Source of the DNA: Thraustochytrium sp. TN22
Taxonomy: Eukaryota; Sar; Bigyra; Thraustochytrida; Thraustochytriidae
Reading direction: 5' to 3'
Assembly (NCBI GenBank): GCA_013306675.1
Contig: JABLUY010000134.1
Coordinates: 1-28,089 of the forward strand
DNA length: 28,089 bases
The notes beneath the pieces were generated by a model. That model worked only from the letters and a program-made list of their open reading frames with translations. It was not told where the DNA came from and searched no databases. Numbering within the stretch: position 1 is the first letter of the stretch; every line of letters begins with the position of its first letter. The position numbers and the translations under genes are program-made. Positions 16,381 through 23,623 of this stretch are shown here, piece by piece.

Positions 16381-16854
16381 GTCGTCTCATCTGCAGAATT
16401 CGCAGTGTGCTGCTGTGCTTTGCAGCGCACGCTCCAAGAAAACGAAGGTAGGTGGTCATCTGATGATCTGACAACTCGCAGGGCCGAGCAGAGGCCTTGA
16501 AGCGGCCGAGCTTTGGGCGTTGCTAGATGCGAGCTTCTGTTTTTGAGTTGCCACCCGCGAGCCGCGCGCGGAGCGCAGTCAAATCGGCTCGTATACCCGA
16601 CATGCGGCCCAACAGAAAGAGTCATGAACATGGATAATAAGGGACAGCCAAGGTTGCATGTTGGTGAGGGCCGAGGCCGAAGGAGGAAGGAGGAAAACAT
16701 CGTCGCTCGCGCTCGGTGCGCGCACTCGGGGACGCGCAGTGGCACGGCCGCCGTTAGCGTGCAAGTCGTGCGCTACATCAGGCGACGAAGATTGCAGCGA
16801 CGTGTGAAACGACTTCGAGCAGAGCCGAGCTGGAGCTTGTGCTCACTTGCTTCT
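16381..16854. other. Non-genic stretch between the inverted repeat and the 25-bp minisatellite
   Basis: No convincing gene. A donor-like AAG|GTAGGT is at 16445-16453. The open frames that run from here into the minisatellite are artefacts of the repeat having no stop codon in any frame. Confidence 0.4.
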
Positions 16855-17172
16855 GCGCTGCAGCGGGTGGCCGCCAACTGCGCTGCAGCAGGTGGCCGCC
16901 AACTGCGCTGCAGCGAGTGGCAGCCAACTGCGCTGCAGCGAGTGGCAGCCAACTGCGCTGCAGCGAGTGGCAGCCAACTGCGCTGCAGCGAGTGGCAGCC
17001 AACTGCGCTGCAGCGAGTGGCAGCCAACTGCGCTGCAGCGAGTGGCAGCCAACTGCGCTGCAGCGAGTGGCAGCCAACTGCGCTGCAGCGAGTGGCAGCC
17101 AACTGCGCTGCAGCGAGGCCCCGCCAACGCAGCAGGTGGCCGCCAACGCAGATGGTAGCCGCCAACTGCGCG
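16855..17172. repeat. 25-bp minisatellite array, about 11-13 copies
   Basis: The unit GCGCTGCAGCGAGTGGCAGC + CAACT recurs every 25 bases from 16855. The eight central copies (16905-17104) are identical. The two left copies (16855, 16880) carry GGTGGCCGCC variants, and the right end decays from 17105 into shortened copies until about 17172. The unit contains the palindrome CGCTGCAGCG inside an imperfect dyad, GCCAACTG...AGTGGC. The array ends about 11 bases from the TTC4 stop codon, so on the minus strand it would be the start of the TTC4 3' untranslated region. Because 25 is not a multiple of three and the unit lacks stops on both strands, all six frames are open. Confidence 0.95.
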
Positions 17173-17182
17173 GTTCGAGTAA

Positions 17183-18634
17183 CTATCCGAGGATGCGCAG
17201 ACGGCCGTCGTGCTCGGGACAAAAGGTATCGTTGTAGAACTTGGTGCTGCGCGTGGAGACGACCATCATGGTGGGCACGCCGGGAATGACATAGTCCGGG
17301 TCGCGCAGGACATCGTCGAGTGTGGCATCAAGCGGGACGCGCACTCGGCGGCGCTTGGACCAGTCGATCTTGTCGGAAGTGGTGTTGTACTGAGCCTCCC
17401 ACATCCGCTCCATATCGTAGGAGTCCACCATGCGCTCCTCGAGGTAGACCTCAAGCGCGTCAACGGTGTAGTTGCCATTGGGATCCCAGGCGGGCGAGCG
17501 CTCGTCGGGCAGGGCGGCCTGAGATGCGGGGAACATGACGCTGAGGTGATCCCGAAAGGTGTGGCGTACGTCAAAGGCCTGGATGAACTCGGACTGCATG
17601 TGCTCCGGGTACATGAGCATGACAGCCCACTGCATGGAGCCGTCCTGGCGGCCCGGGCGCGGGAAGCCGCCGCGCGTCTTGTTGCCAAAGGAGCCCTGCA
17701 GGTAGTGCTGGATATCGCTCACGAGCGGGCCCACGTGATAGCCGCGTGCCAGACAGTCCTTGCGCATCTCCTCGTCCTTACGACGCTCCTCCATGACCTT
17801 GCGCTCGCGCTCGCGCTGCACTTTCTTCTGCTCGGCCAGGTCCTTGGCCACGGTCTCGCGCAGCGCAAGCAGCTCCTTGTTCTCCGCGTCGATCTTGAGA
17901 CCTCCCTCCACGTAGTCGCGCGCCTCGCGCAGGCGGCCCAGGCGCGCGCACGCCGAGGCCGCACGAAAGTGCGTCTTGCAGTTGGGCAGCGGGTCCGGCC
18001 CAAACTTGATGGCGGCTGCGCAGTCCCGCACCACGCTGCCGTTGTTGCCGAGCTTCAAATTAATGGCCGCGCGGTTCGACAAAATCGCCGCGTATGTCAC
18101 CTTGTTCTCGTCGCTGCCGTCGCCCTTGCGCGCCCACTGCAGCGCCTCCTTGTACTCCTGCAGCGCGCGCTTGAAGTACTTGCGCCCCCACTGAAAGTAC
18201 TCGTTGCCCTTCTCCTTGAAGTCCTTGGCCAGCTCGTTCGGGTGCTTGGGCTCGTCCTCCTCCGTGTTGTACACAAGGTCGCGGAAGATCTGCGCCGTCT
18301 GGTCACCCTTGCTGCCTGGCTTGGGCATGCGCCGCCAGAACAGCGGATGCAGGTCCTCGTCCTCGTTCAGGCCGTCATCCTCGTCACTGTCCTCGTCCTC
18401 GGACGGCTCGCTCACCGTGTCGCCATCATCGTCCACGAACTTCTCCGGCGCCTTGAGTTTGTGCCTGCGCGCCTCCAGGTCCTCGCCGGCGTCGCGCAGC
18501 GCCTTGGCCTCCGCCTTGCGCTGCTCGGCCTCAAGCGCGCGCGCCGCCTCGCGCTCCGCGCGCTCCGCGGCCTCGGCCGACGCCTCCTCGCGCTCGATCG
18601 CCTCGAACTTGCTGTAGTCGATCGGCGCCGCCAT
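17183..18634 (-). CDS. TTC4: TTC4/Cns1-type TPR co-chaperone of Hsp90
   Basis: A 483-residue co-chaperone (human TTC4 is ~387, yeast Cns1 385) that binds Hsp90/Hsp70 C-termini and supports client folding and translation elongation. Residues 1-60 are Glu/Ala-rich and probably helical. An acidic run is at 68-95 and the TPR domain at about 134-255, with two-carboxylate-clamp residues visible in KEKGNEYF (Lys140-Asn144), SNRAA (Asn187) and KTHFRAA (Lys220, Arg224). A charged coiled coil is at 262-295. The C-terminal wheel domain (about 330-483) contains WAVMLMYPEHMQSEFIQAF, YTVDALEVYLEER and the closing VPTMMVVSTRSTKFYNDTF. The ATG at 18634 has A at -3 and G at +4 and begins MAAPIDYSKF. The frame stays open upstream to 18793 but only with a GTG and an Arg-rich sequence, so it was not used. 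Confidence 0.92.
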   Translation of the reverse strand: MAAPIDYSKFEAIEREEASAEAAERAEREAARALEAEQRKAEAKALRDAGEDLEARRHKLKAPEKFVDDDGDTVSEPSEDEDSDEDDGLNEDEDLHPLFWRRMPKPGSKGDQTAQIFRDLVYNTEEDEPKHPNELAKDFKEKGNEYFQWGRKYFKRALQEYKEALQWARKGDGSDENKVTYAAILSNRAAINLKLGNNGSVVRDCAAAIKFGPDPLPNCKTHFRAASACARLGRLREARDYVEGGLKIDAENKELLALRETVAKDLAEQKKVQRERERKVMEERRKDEEMRKDCLARGYHVGPLVSDIQHYLQGSFGNKTRGGFPRPGRQDGSMQWAVMLMYPEHMQSEFIQAFDVRHTFRDHLSVMFPASQAALPDERSPAWDPNGNYTVDALEVYLEERMVDSYDMERMWEAQYNTTSDKIDWSKRRRVRVPLDATLDDVLRDPDYVIPGVPTMMVVSTRSTKFYNDTFCPEHDGRLRILG

Positions 18635-19212
18635 GCTGCCCGTGCCCCGCGCCTCGCGCGCGCGCCTCGCGCCCCGCCGCGCGCGCAGACCTCGCCAAGG
18701 AGCGCCGCGCTCGCGATTCTGTTCTGGCGCCACTCGTCCTCGCCGCGCGACGACGTCGGATGTGCCCCCTTCTTGAGGAACTCTTGCCTTCACGGGGGGG
18801 CAACCAAAGGGGCACAGCCGGAGTAAAATCGAGCAGCGTTCTCGTCTTGCCAGGCTTGGGCAGCCTTCGAGTTCAAGTTTGCGAAGTGATCTGATGCGCT
18901 TGTGCGCCTCTCGGTGCTCTAGCTAAAGCTCTAGCTCTACTAGCTAGACTTGATGAGGCTTGATGAGCGTAGGAGCCGCGTTCTCGAGTTGCTGGCTGGC
19001 TTCTGAAGTTCCGAGTCCGCGGCATTTTCGTCGATTGCACGGCATTGTGAAGCGCCGAGTTCGCGATGCGCTCGGAGGCGCTCACTCTTGCTTGTACATG
19101 AGGCACGCTGAGATTCGATGGGCATGGATAGCCGGCCAGCCTCGGACTGCGCGGCGCGTCGGTCCAATGTGCTGCAACGCATGGGACAATCGCGTCATCG
19201 CGCTCAACGTGT
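18635..19212. other. Intergenic region: TTC4 promoter side and 3' flank of the DUF3431-like gene
   Basis: No gene is supported. The part next to 18634 is GC-rich leader. From about 18830 the base composition drops, and CTAG-rich DNA with short AGCT/CTAG repeats appears near 18915-18955. No RNA gene was recognised. Confidence 0.45.
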
Positions 19213-20673
19213 TCAAGGTAGATCGACAATGGCGTCGTCAACGCAGACCTTGAGCGGGTCGGCAGCGTTGGTGGAGAAGAAGAGCGCCGTCCAGAGCCAC
19301 GGCAAAAAGGGTTCGTCCACGTCGATGAACGGGTGCAGGTGCAGCGTGATCATGTAGAGCTCCTCGAGGAGTGCGCGGTCGAGCTTGGCGACCTGCTCCT
19401 CCATGAGGAGGAAGGCGGTGACGGGTCGCAGGTCTGGGCGCTGGCGCGGCGCCTGGGCGCCCAGGCCAGGGCCCACGACCTCGCGCCAGATGCGCTTGAG
19501 CGCAGCGGGCGGCATCGACGCGGCTTTGGCATCGCTCCCCGGCATGGGCATGTAGCCGATGACCTCCATGGTCTCGAAGTTGGCGCCCTTGTGCAGACAT
19601 GAAATGGTGGGTGCAAAGGCGTCGACGCCGTGCGACTCGGCGTCGAGAAAGAGCGTAAACTCTGGGAGCGCGCCCCAGTTGCTGAGAATATACGCCAGAA
19701 AGGCGGCCCCGGCCTCCGCGGTGCGGTACGGCACCATGCAGGAGGTAGGGTAGTCCAGCGGTCCGAACTGGCAGGGCTCCGCGGTGAGGTCCGCGGAGAG
19801 GCTACCTTCCTGCTCGAGCCACTCGAGGGAGGCGTCCTTGCGCGCCAGCACGAGGTGCGGGATGGTGTAAAGCTGGAGTTGTGCGCGGCCCGAGTCGTGC
19901 GAGACGTCAATCTCGGCGCCCGCTGCGGTGTTGCCCTCCTCGCTCGCGTTCAGGCAGAGCGCGAGCGTGGCGCCCAGGTGATGGTCAAACCTGCGGACCG
20001 CTGTGGGCTCCGCGCCGGCGTGCGTCGGCAACGGCGAGCGGCCCGGCTGGAAGCGCACATGGCAGGCGCCGGAGTCCTGGTCCCTGACGGCGGCAATCTG
20101 CTTGGCGGCTGGCACGAGCCCGCGCACGGCCTCGAAGCACGCCTGGCACTCGCCCCCTTGCCGCTTTTGCTTTTGCTTTTGCTTCTGCTTTTGCTGCTGC
20201 TGCTGCTGCTGCTGCGGCGGCGGCGGCTGCGTGGGCGGCGTCCTCACGGCCCGCCACACCGCGGGCCTGCACCTGCGGCTGGCCGCGTCGCAGAAGGTGG
20301 TCTCGCGGCAGTCGGCGTCGCGCTCGCACGTGAAAACCAGGCGGTCCTGCAGGGGCCGGTTGTCCGCCGCGAGCCGCAGGGCGCCGACGGCGAAGCCCGG
20401 GTCCGAGTCCACGTCCGAGTCCACGTCCGAGCCGGCCGCCACGACGAGGTCCACGACGACGGCCTCGCGCAGGCCCTCCTCCTCGTCGGCGGCGAGCGCC
20501 TGGCCGAGGCGGCGCAGCAGCAGAGGCGCCACGACGAGCGCCAGCAGCGCCAGCAGCGCCGCGGCACGGGGCAGCAGGCGCGGCGAGGGTCGCTGCGCGG
20601 CGGCCACGGCGTCGGCAGCGGGCCCGGCGGCGCCCGCGGCGGCGCCCGCGGCAGCAGCTGCAGCGGTGGTCAT
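19213..20673 (-). CDS. Type II membrane protein with a DUF3431-like luminal domain
   Basis: A 486-residue protein. A short Ala-rich cytoplasmic N-terminus precedes one hydrophobic segment (about 36-53, LLALLALVVAPLLL) flanked by Arg, giving a type II Golgi/ER-like topology. Then come a small Cys cluster (FTCERDADC...FCD...RRC, about 114-136) and a Pro/Gln/Lys-Gln low-complexity linker (146-171, encoded by CTG/TTTGCT-type repeats). The C-terminal domain at about 265-470 matches the DUF3431 pattern: HLVLARKDASLEWLEQ, then VPYRTAEAGAAFLAYILSNW, then ALPEFTLFLDAESHG. DUF3431 proteins are glycosyltransferase-like proteins of uncertain reaction, so transfer of a sugar in the secretory pathway is an inference. 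The ATG at 20673 is the only one that gives this topology. The frame stays open upstream, but there it overlaps the divergent neighbour. Confidence 0.7.
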   Translation of the reverse strand: MTTAAAAAAGAAAGAAGPAADAVAAAQRPSPRLLPRAAALLALLALVVAPLLLRRLGQALAADEEEGLREAVVVDLVVAAGSDVDSDVDSDPGFAVGALRLAADNRPLQDRLVFTCERDADCRETTFCDAASRRCRPAVWRAVRTPPTQPPPPQQQQQQQQKQKQKQKQKRQGGECQACFEAVRGLVPAAKQIAAVRDQDSGACHVRFQPGRSPLPTHAGAEPTAVRRFDHHLGATLALCLNASEEGNTAAGAEIDVSHDSGRAQLQLYTIPHLVLARKDASLEWLEQEGSLSADLTAEPCQFGPLDYPTSCMVPYRTAEAGAAFLAYILSNWGALPEFTLFLDAESHGVDAFAPTISCLHKGANFETMEVIGYMPMPGSDAKAASMPPAALKRIWREVVGPGLGAQAPRQRPDLRPVTAFLLMEEQVAKLDRALLEELYMITLHLHPFIDVDEPFLPWLWTALFFSTNAADPLKVCVDDAIVDLP

Positions 20674-20694
20674 GAGCAGCGCGTGACGCCCGGC
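20674..20694. promoter_or_regulatory. 21-bp gap between two divergent start codons
   Basis: Only 21 bases separate the start codon of the DUF3431-like gene (minus, 20673) from that of the gene at 20695 (plus). Neither protein has a usable later Met near its start. At least one promoter or 5' leader must therefore lie inside the other gene's coding sequence. Confidence 0.6.
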
Positions 20695-21777
20695 ATGGAC
20701 GACGAGGGCGACTCGGGTCTGGGCGACGCGCGCGCGGCCGCCGCAGCGGACAAGGAGGTCTGCGACGCCGTGTTTGCGGAACTGGAGGGCGGCGCGCAGG
20801 CCGACGCCTCGCGCCTGCTCTGGTGCCGTGTCGTCAAGCTGCAGGACGTGGAGCGCCAGGCCGGGACCGCGGCGTGGACGCGCGGCTTGCTCTGGGTGCG
20901 CTGCGACAAGGCACGCGGCGACCAGCTCCGACAGGCACAGGTATCCCTGGTCGGCCTCGAGCTGAACGCGGCTTCTGGCGCGCTGCAGGCCGCGCAGGCC
21001 GCGCCCGTCTTCCGCTGCACGCTCTCCAAGCGCGTGCTGGTGAGCCACCTCGACGCGGCCGGCTTCGACGTCAAGGACGCCGACGAGGATGGCGCCGCGG
21101 GACTCGTGGCGCACATTGCGGCGGTCTTCTCGCGCCAGCTCAAGGCGCAGGATGCCTTCTCATTCGCTGTGGACATGCACACGCGCACGCTCTCGCTCAC
21201 CATCAAGTACCCGGACGGTGGCTGCGGCCGGCTCGCGCTGCGCGCCGTGCTTGGCCACAGCGGCAAGACGTCCAAGGTTGACCCCTGGGTCGTCGACTTT
21301 CTGTTGGACACCGCCTTCGCGCTCATGCCCACGTCCGAGCGTCGCGTCTTGCACCACGCCTTTGGCATTGACGGCAAGTCGTGGTCCTCGCTGCTCGCCG
21401 ACAAGGACAGCGCCAAGCCGCCGCCGGGGCTCACCAGCACGCAACGCCGCCAGCGATCTGCGCGGATCCAACTTTACAACACGCCAGGCGCTTCGCAGCA
21501 GGACCACATGCTCTCCACGTTCGAGTCGGACCCGGCCTCGCAGTCGCAAGGGGCGCTGCAGCCTCAGCCAAACCCACACAACGCGGCCGGGGCCGCGAGC
21601 GGCAGCGCCGATGCCGCTTCACAAATGCACGGCGCCCCTGCACCAGCAGCGGCGGGGACAGCGGCGGCGGGGATGCCTTCTGCAAAACCGCCGCGCAGAG
21701 CCAGGAATGTCAAGAGCAAGAAGCGTCGCAAGCTTGGTCTCCAGAGCTTCGCCGACGAAGACGGAGACGACGAATGA
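20695..21777 (+). CDS. Unrecognised nuclear-type protein; possible XRCC4-superfamily head domain
   Basis: A 360-residue protein I cannot assign firmly. Residues 20-200 look globular: strand-like LLWCRVVKLQDV and GLLWVRCDK, then APVFRCTLSKRVLVSHLDAAGF, a helix AAGLVAHIAAVFSRQL, two strands FSFAVDMHTRTLSLTIKY, and a final helix PWVVDFLLDTAFAL. This order of strands, helical insert, two antiparallel strands and exit helix recalls the head of XRCC4/XLF/PAXX DNA end-joining factors. The match is to the pattern, not to a signature motif. Residues 210-325 are disordered and Gln/Ala/Ser-rich. The C-terminus has a basic nuclear-localisation-like KSKKRRK (330-336), then LGLQSF and an acidic end. The ATG at 20695 is the first Met after the divergent neighbour's start, 21 bp away. 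Confidence 0.65.
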   Translation: MDDEGDSGLGDARAAAAADKEVCDAVFAELEGGAQADASRLLWCRVVKLQDVERQAGTAAWTRGLLWVRCDKARGDQLRQAQVSLVGLELNAASGALQAAQAAPVFRCTLSKRVLVSHLDAAGFDVKDADEDGAAGLVAHIAAVFSRQLKAQDAFSFAVDMHTRTLSLTIKYPDGGCGRLALRAVLGHSGKTSKVDPWVVDFLLDTAFALMPTSERRVLHHAFGIDGKSWSSLLADKDSAKPPPGLTSTQRRQRSARIQLYNTPGASQQDHMLSTFESDPASQSQGALQPQPNPHNAAGAASGSADAASQMHGAPAPAAAGTAAAGMPSAKPPRRARNVKSKKRRKLGLQSFADEDGDDE

Positions 21778-22065
21778 CACGGAAACAACCAGGCACGATG
21801 TGCTTGCAGACAGGTTTTAAAAAATTAGGAAGTTCATGTGAAGCAGACTTGAAGGGCCAGTGGAGATTGTCGGAGGGCGTGACGCCGAATCGGCGATGGT
21901 CGATCGTGCGATTCGCGCTCGGGCGGCCGAGCGCGCTTCCTCCTCTCTGTCTCACTTTTGATCGGCAGGGCGGGGTCCCGCGGCATTGATGCATATTTCG
22001 GCCACATGCCACCACAACCGAGTGCAGGCAGAGGTAGGTGGGTCCTTCTTTAGTTACTGATACAG
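21778..22065. other. Convergent 3' flanks of the 20695 gene and SelU
   Basis: A 288-bp gap between two convergent stop codons with a lower GC content than the genes. It holds a TTTTAAAAAATTAG stretch at about 21815-21829 that may include 3'-end signals. No gene was seen. Confidence 0.4.
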
Positions 22066-23430
22066 TCAAAGCCGTGCATAGTGCTTGGCAGATGAAGCGG
22101 CAGCAGGCGTGCCGACGCTGCGCAGAGAGGGGTCCTCCTTTTGGGCCAGGAGATCCCGAGCAGCCTCTTCCGCACAGTGATGCACGCGGCGAGCAAACTC
22201 ATGATACAGAGAGTCCGCCGGCTTGGCGAGCCATGCTGGCGGCATGAGCACGTCGTGAAAGAGGTGCGCGTTGCGATCCTTGGCAAGGTGCTTGTCGTAG
22301 AGGCGGTCGTAGTACATGAGGAGCGTGCGCGCTACAGACTCGTAGTCGCGCGCGTCGAGCGCATCGAGCGTGGCTCGGAGGCGGTCGTCGCCCAACCGCT
22401 TGCGCACGCGGGTGGCGCACTCGCTCATGGCCGTACGCCAGGCGTCCCATGCCGCCGGGTCGCGGTCCTCATCGACGACGCAGTAGGCCTCGATCAAGTT
22501 GCGCACGCGCTGCTCCATGGGCACGTCGACGCGCAAGACGAGGTTTGACTCGCGCATGGCGCGGTACAGCGTGGGCGGGACCTGGCAGTCGCCCACGTTG
22601 GGCCCCTCGTCCTCGACGTAGACGGGGCGCGCGAGATCGAGGCCGCGCCAGTGCTCGTACAGCAAGTTTGCGTAGTGCTCCGAGGACGGCTGCGGCGCCT
22701 CTTCGCCGATGCGGCCGAACGCGCTGCCCTTGTGATGCGCGAGGCCCTCGAGGTCGAGCACCTGCGCCCCGCAGGCGTCGCGCAGCGCGTGAAGGAGCTT
22801 GGTCTTGCCGCTGCCCGTGCGACCGCCAACGATGCGCACCTGCGCCTCGGCGGCGCCCTCAAAGGCGGCCATGACGAGGCCTCGGTACGCCTTGTAGCCG
22901 CCCTCGCAGAGCAGCACGGTGCCCGTGGGCAAGGCGAGCTCCTCGCGCAGGAACCAGGAGGTGAGCTGCGACCGCAGGCCGCCACGCGCGCAGTACACAG
23001 CGACGCGGTCGGCGCCGGTCTCGGCCAGCAGCCTGCGCGCCTGGTCCGCCATGGCCGGGACCTGCGGCTCAACGAGCGCAAAGCCCAGCTCGATGGCGGC
23101 CTCGCGGCCGGCCTTCTTGTAGCACGTGCCGACGGCGGCGCGCTCCGCGTCGCCCAGCAGCGACAGGTTGCGCGCGCCGGGCACGTGTCCCTTGGCGAAC
23201 TCGCAGGGCGCCCTCGCGTCCAGCAGCAGCACCCGCTCGCCGCGCGCGGCGTCCTCGAAGCGCGCCGAGGCCACGCCCTGCACGCGGCCGCCCGCGGCCT
23301 CGGCGCGCGCCAGCTCCAGCCGCAGCCGCGCCGCGCTCGACGGCGACGAGCCCAGCCCGCGCCGCGCCACCCGCGCCGCCGCCCCCGCCGCCGCCCCCGC
23401 CCTCGCCGCCGCCGCCGCCGCGCGCCGCAT
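22066..23430 (-). CDS. selU (mnmH): tRNA 2-selenouridine synthase SelU/MnmH with mitochondrial-type presequence
   Basis: A 454-residue two-domain enzyme. In bacteria SelU converts 2-thiouridine at tRNA wobble position 34 to 2-selenouridine through a geranylated intermediate, using selenophosphate. The rhodanese domain (about 50-190) has LLLDARAPCEFAKGHVPGA and the catalytic loop YCARGGLRS with Cys147. The P-loop domain (from about 198) has GRTGSGKT (203-210), DLEGLAHHKGSAFG (216-229, a SelU hallmark), VYVEDEGPNVGDCQVP (251-266) and a helical C-terminus containing LMYYDRLYDKH. Bacterial MnmH is ~360 residues. The extra length is mainly an N-terminal Ala/Arg-rich leader (MRRAAAAAARAGAAAGAA..., 1-30), a mitochondrial-type presequence. 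The ATG at 23430 was chosen for this leader; the open frame further upstream runs antisense through the neighbouring GTPase. SelU is a bacterial/archaeal family, so its presence here suggests transfer. Confidence 0.9.
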   Translation of the reverse strand: MRRAAAAAARAGAAAGAAARVARRGLGSSPSSAARLRLELARAEAAGGRVQGVASARFEDAARGERVLLLDARAPCEFAKGHVPGARNLSLLGDAERAAVGTCYKKAGREAAIELGFALVEPQVPAMADQARRLLAETGADRVAVYCARGGLRSQLTSWFLREELALPTGTVLLCEGGYKAYRGLVMAAFEGAAEAQVRIVGGRTGSGKTKLLHALRDACGAQVLDLEGLAHHKGSAFGRIGEEAPQPSSEHYANLLYEHWRGLDLARPVYVEDEGPNVGDCQVPPTLYRAMRESNLVLRVDVPMEQRVRNLIEAYCVVDEDRDPAAWDAWRTAMSECATRVRKRLGDDRLRATLDALDARDYESVARTLLMYYDRLYDKHLAKDRNAHLFHDVLMPPAWLAKPADSLYHEFARRVHHCAEEAARDLLAQKEDPSLRSVGTPAAASSAKHYARL

Positions 23431-23623
23431 CGCTCCCGCGCAGGCCGGCAGGCGCGCTGGAACGGGTTCTGCCGGTCCTGGCGCGCCAGGTCCGAGTCCA
23501 GGTCCAGGTCCGGGTCCGGGTCCGGGTCCGGGTCCGAGTCCGAGTCGAGTTGGTGGTGGTGGCGGCGCAGCGCGTGCGCATGGGCAGCGGAGACCGCGAA
23601 CGGGGCGCGGCGGCGGCGGCAGC
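23431..23623. promoter_or_regulatory. 193-bp bidirectional promoter region between SelU and YchF genes
   Basis: The gap between the divergent ATGs is filled in its left-centre by hexamer repeats of the GGTCCG/GGTCCA type (23488-23549), followed by GGTGGT and CGG repeats up to the YchF ATG. Both promoters should lie here. No TATA box is seen. Confidence 0.55.
23488..23549. repeat. GGTCCG hexamer repeat in a bidirectional promoter
   Basis: About ten hexamers reading GGTCCA, GGTCCG, then GAGTCC variants lie midway between the SelU and YchF starts. Confidence 0.85.

Noticed and set aside
16855-17172. Regular array considered as a CRISPR
   Set aside because: Units are contiguous with no unique spacers, and the genome is eukaryotic.
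17171-17187. GGTTCGAGT resembling a tRNA T-loop
   Set aside because: The flanking bases do not form a T-stem, and no anticodon or D-arm or acceptor pairing is found upstream.
16513-17289. Open frames with a 25-residue periodic peptide (QRVAANCAAASGSQ-like) on both strands
   Set aside because: The 25-bp repeat has no stop in any of six frames, so these frames are a mechanical result of the array, not evidence of a repeat protein.
18635-18793. 53-residue N-terminal extension of TTC4
   Set aside because: It would start at GTG, is Arg-rich, and TTC4 homologues begin near the ATG at 18634, which has a strong initiation context.
19630-20694. 355-residue N-terminal extension of the plus-strand gene at 20695
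   Set aside because: It is antisense to the DUF3431-like coding region and Arg/Gln/Leu-rich without a domain. The Met at 20695 starts the plausible globular part.
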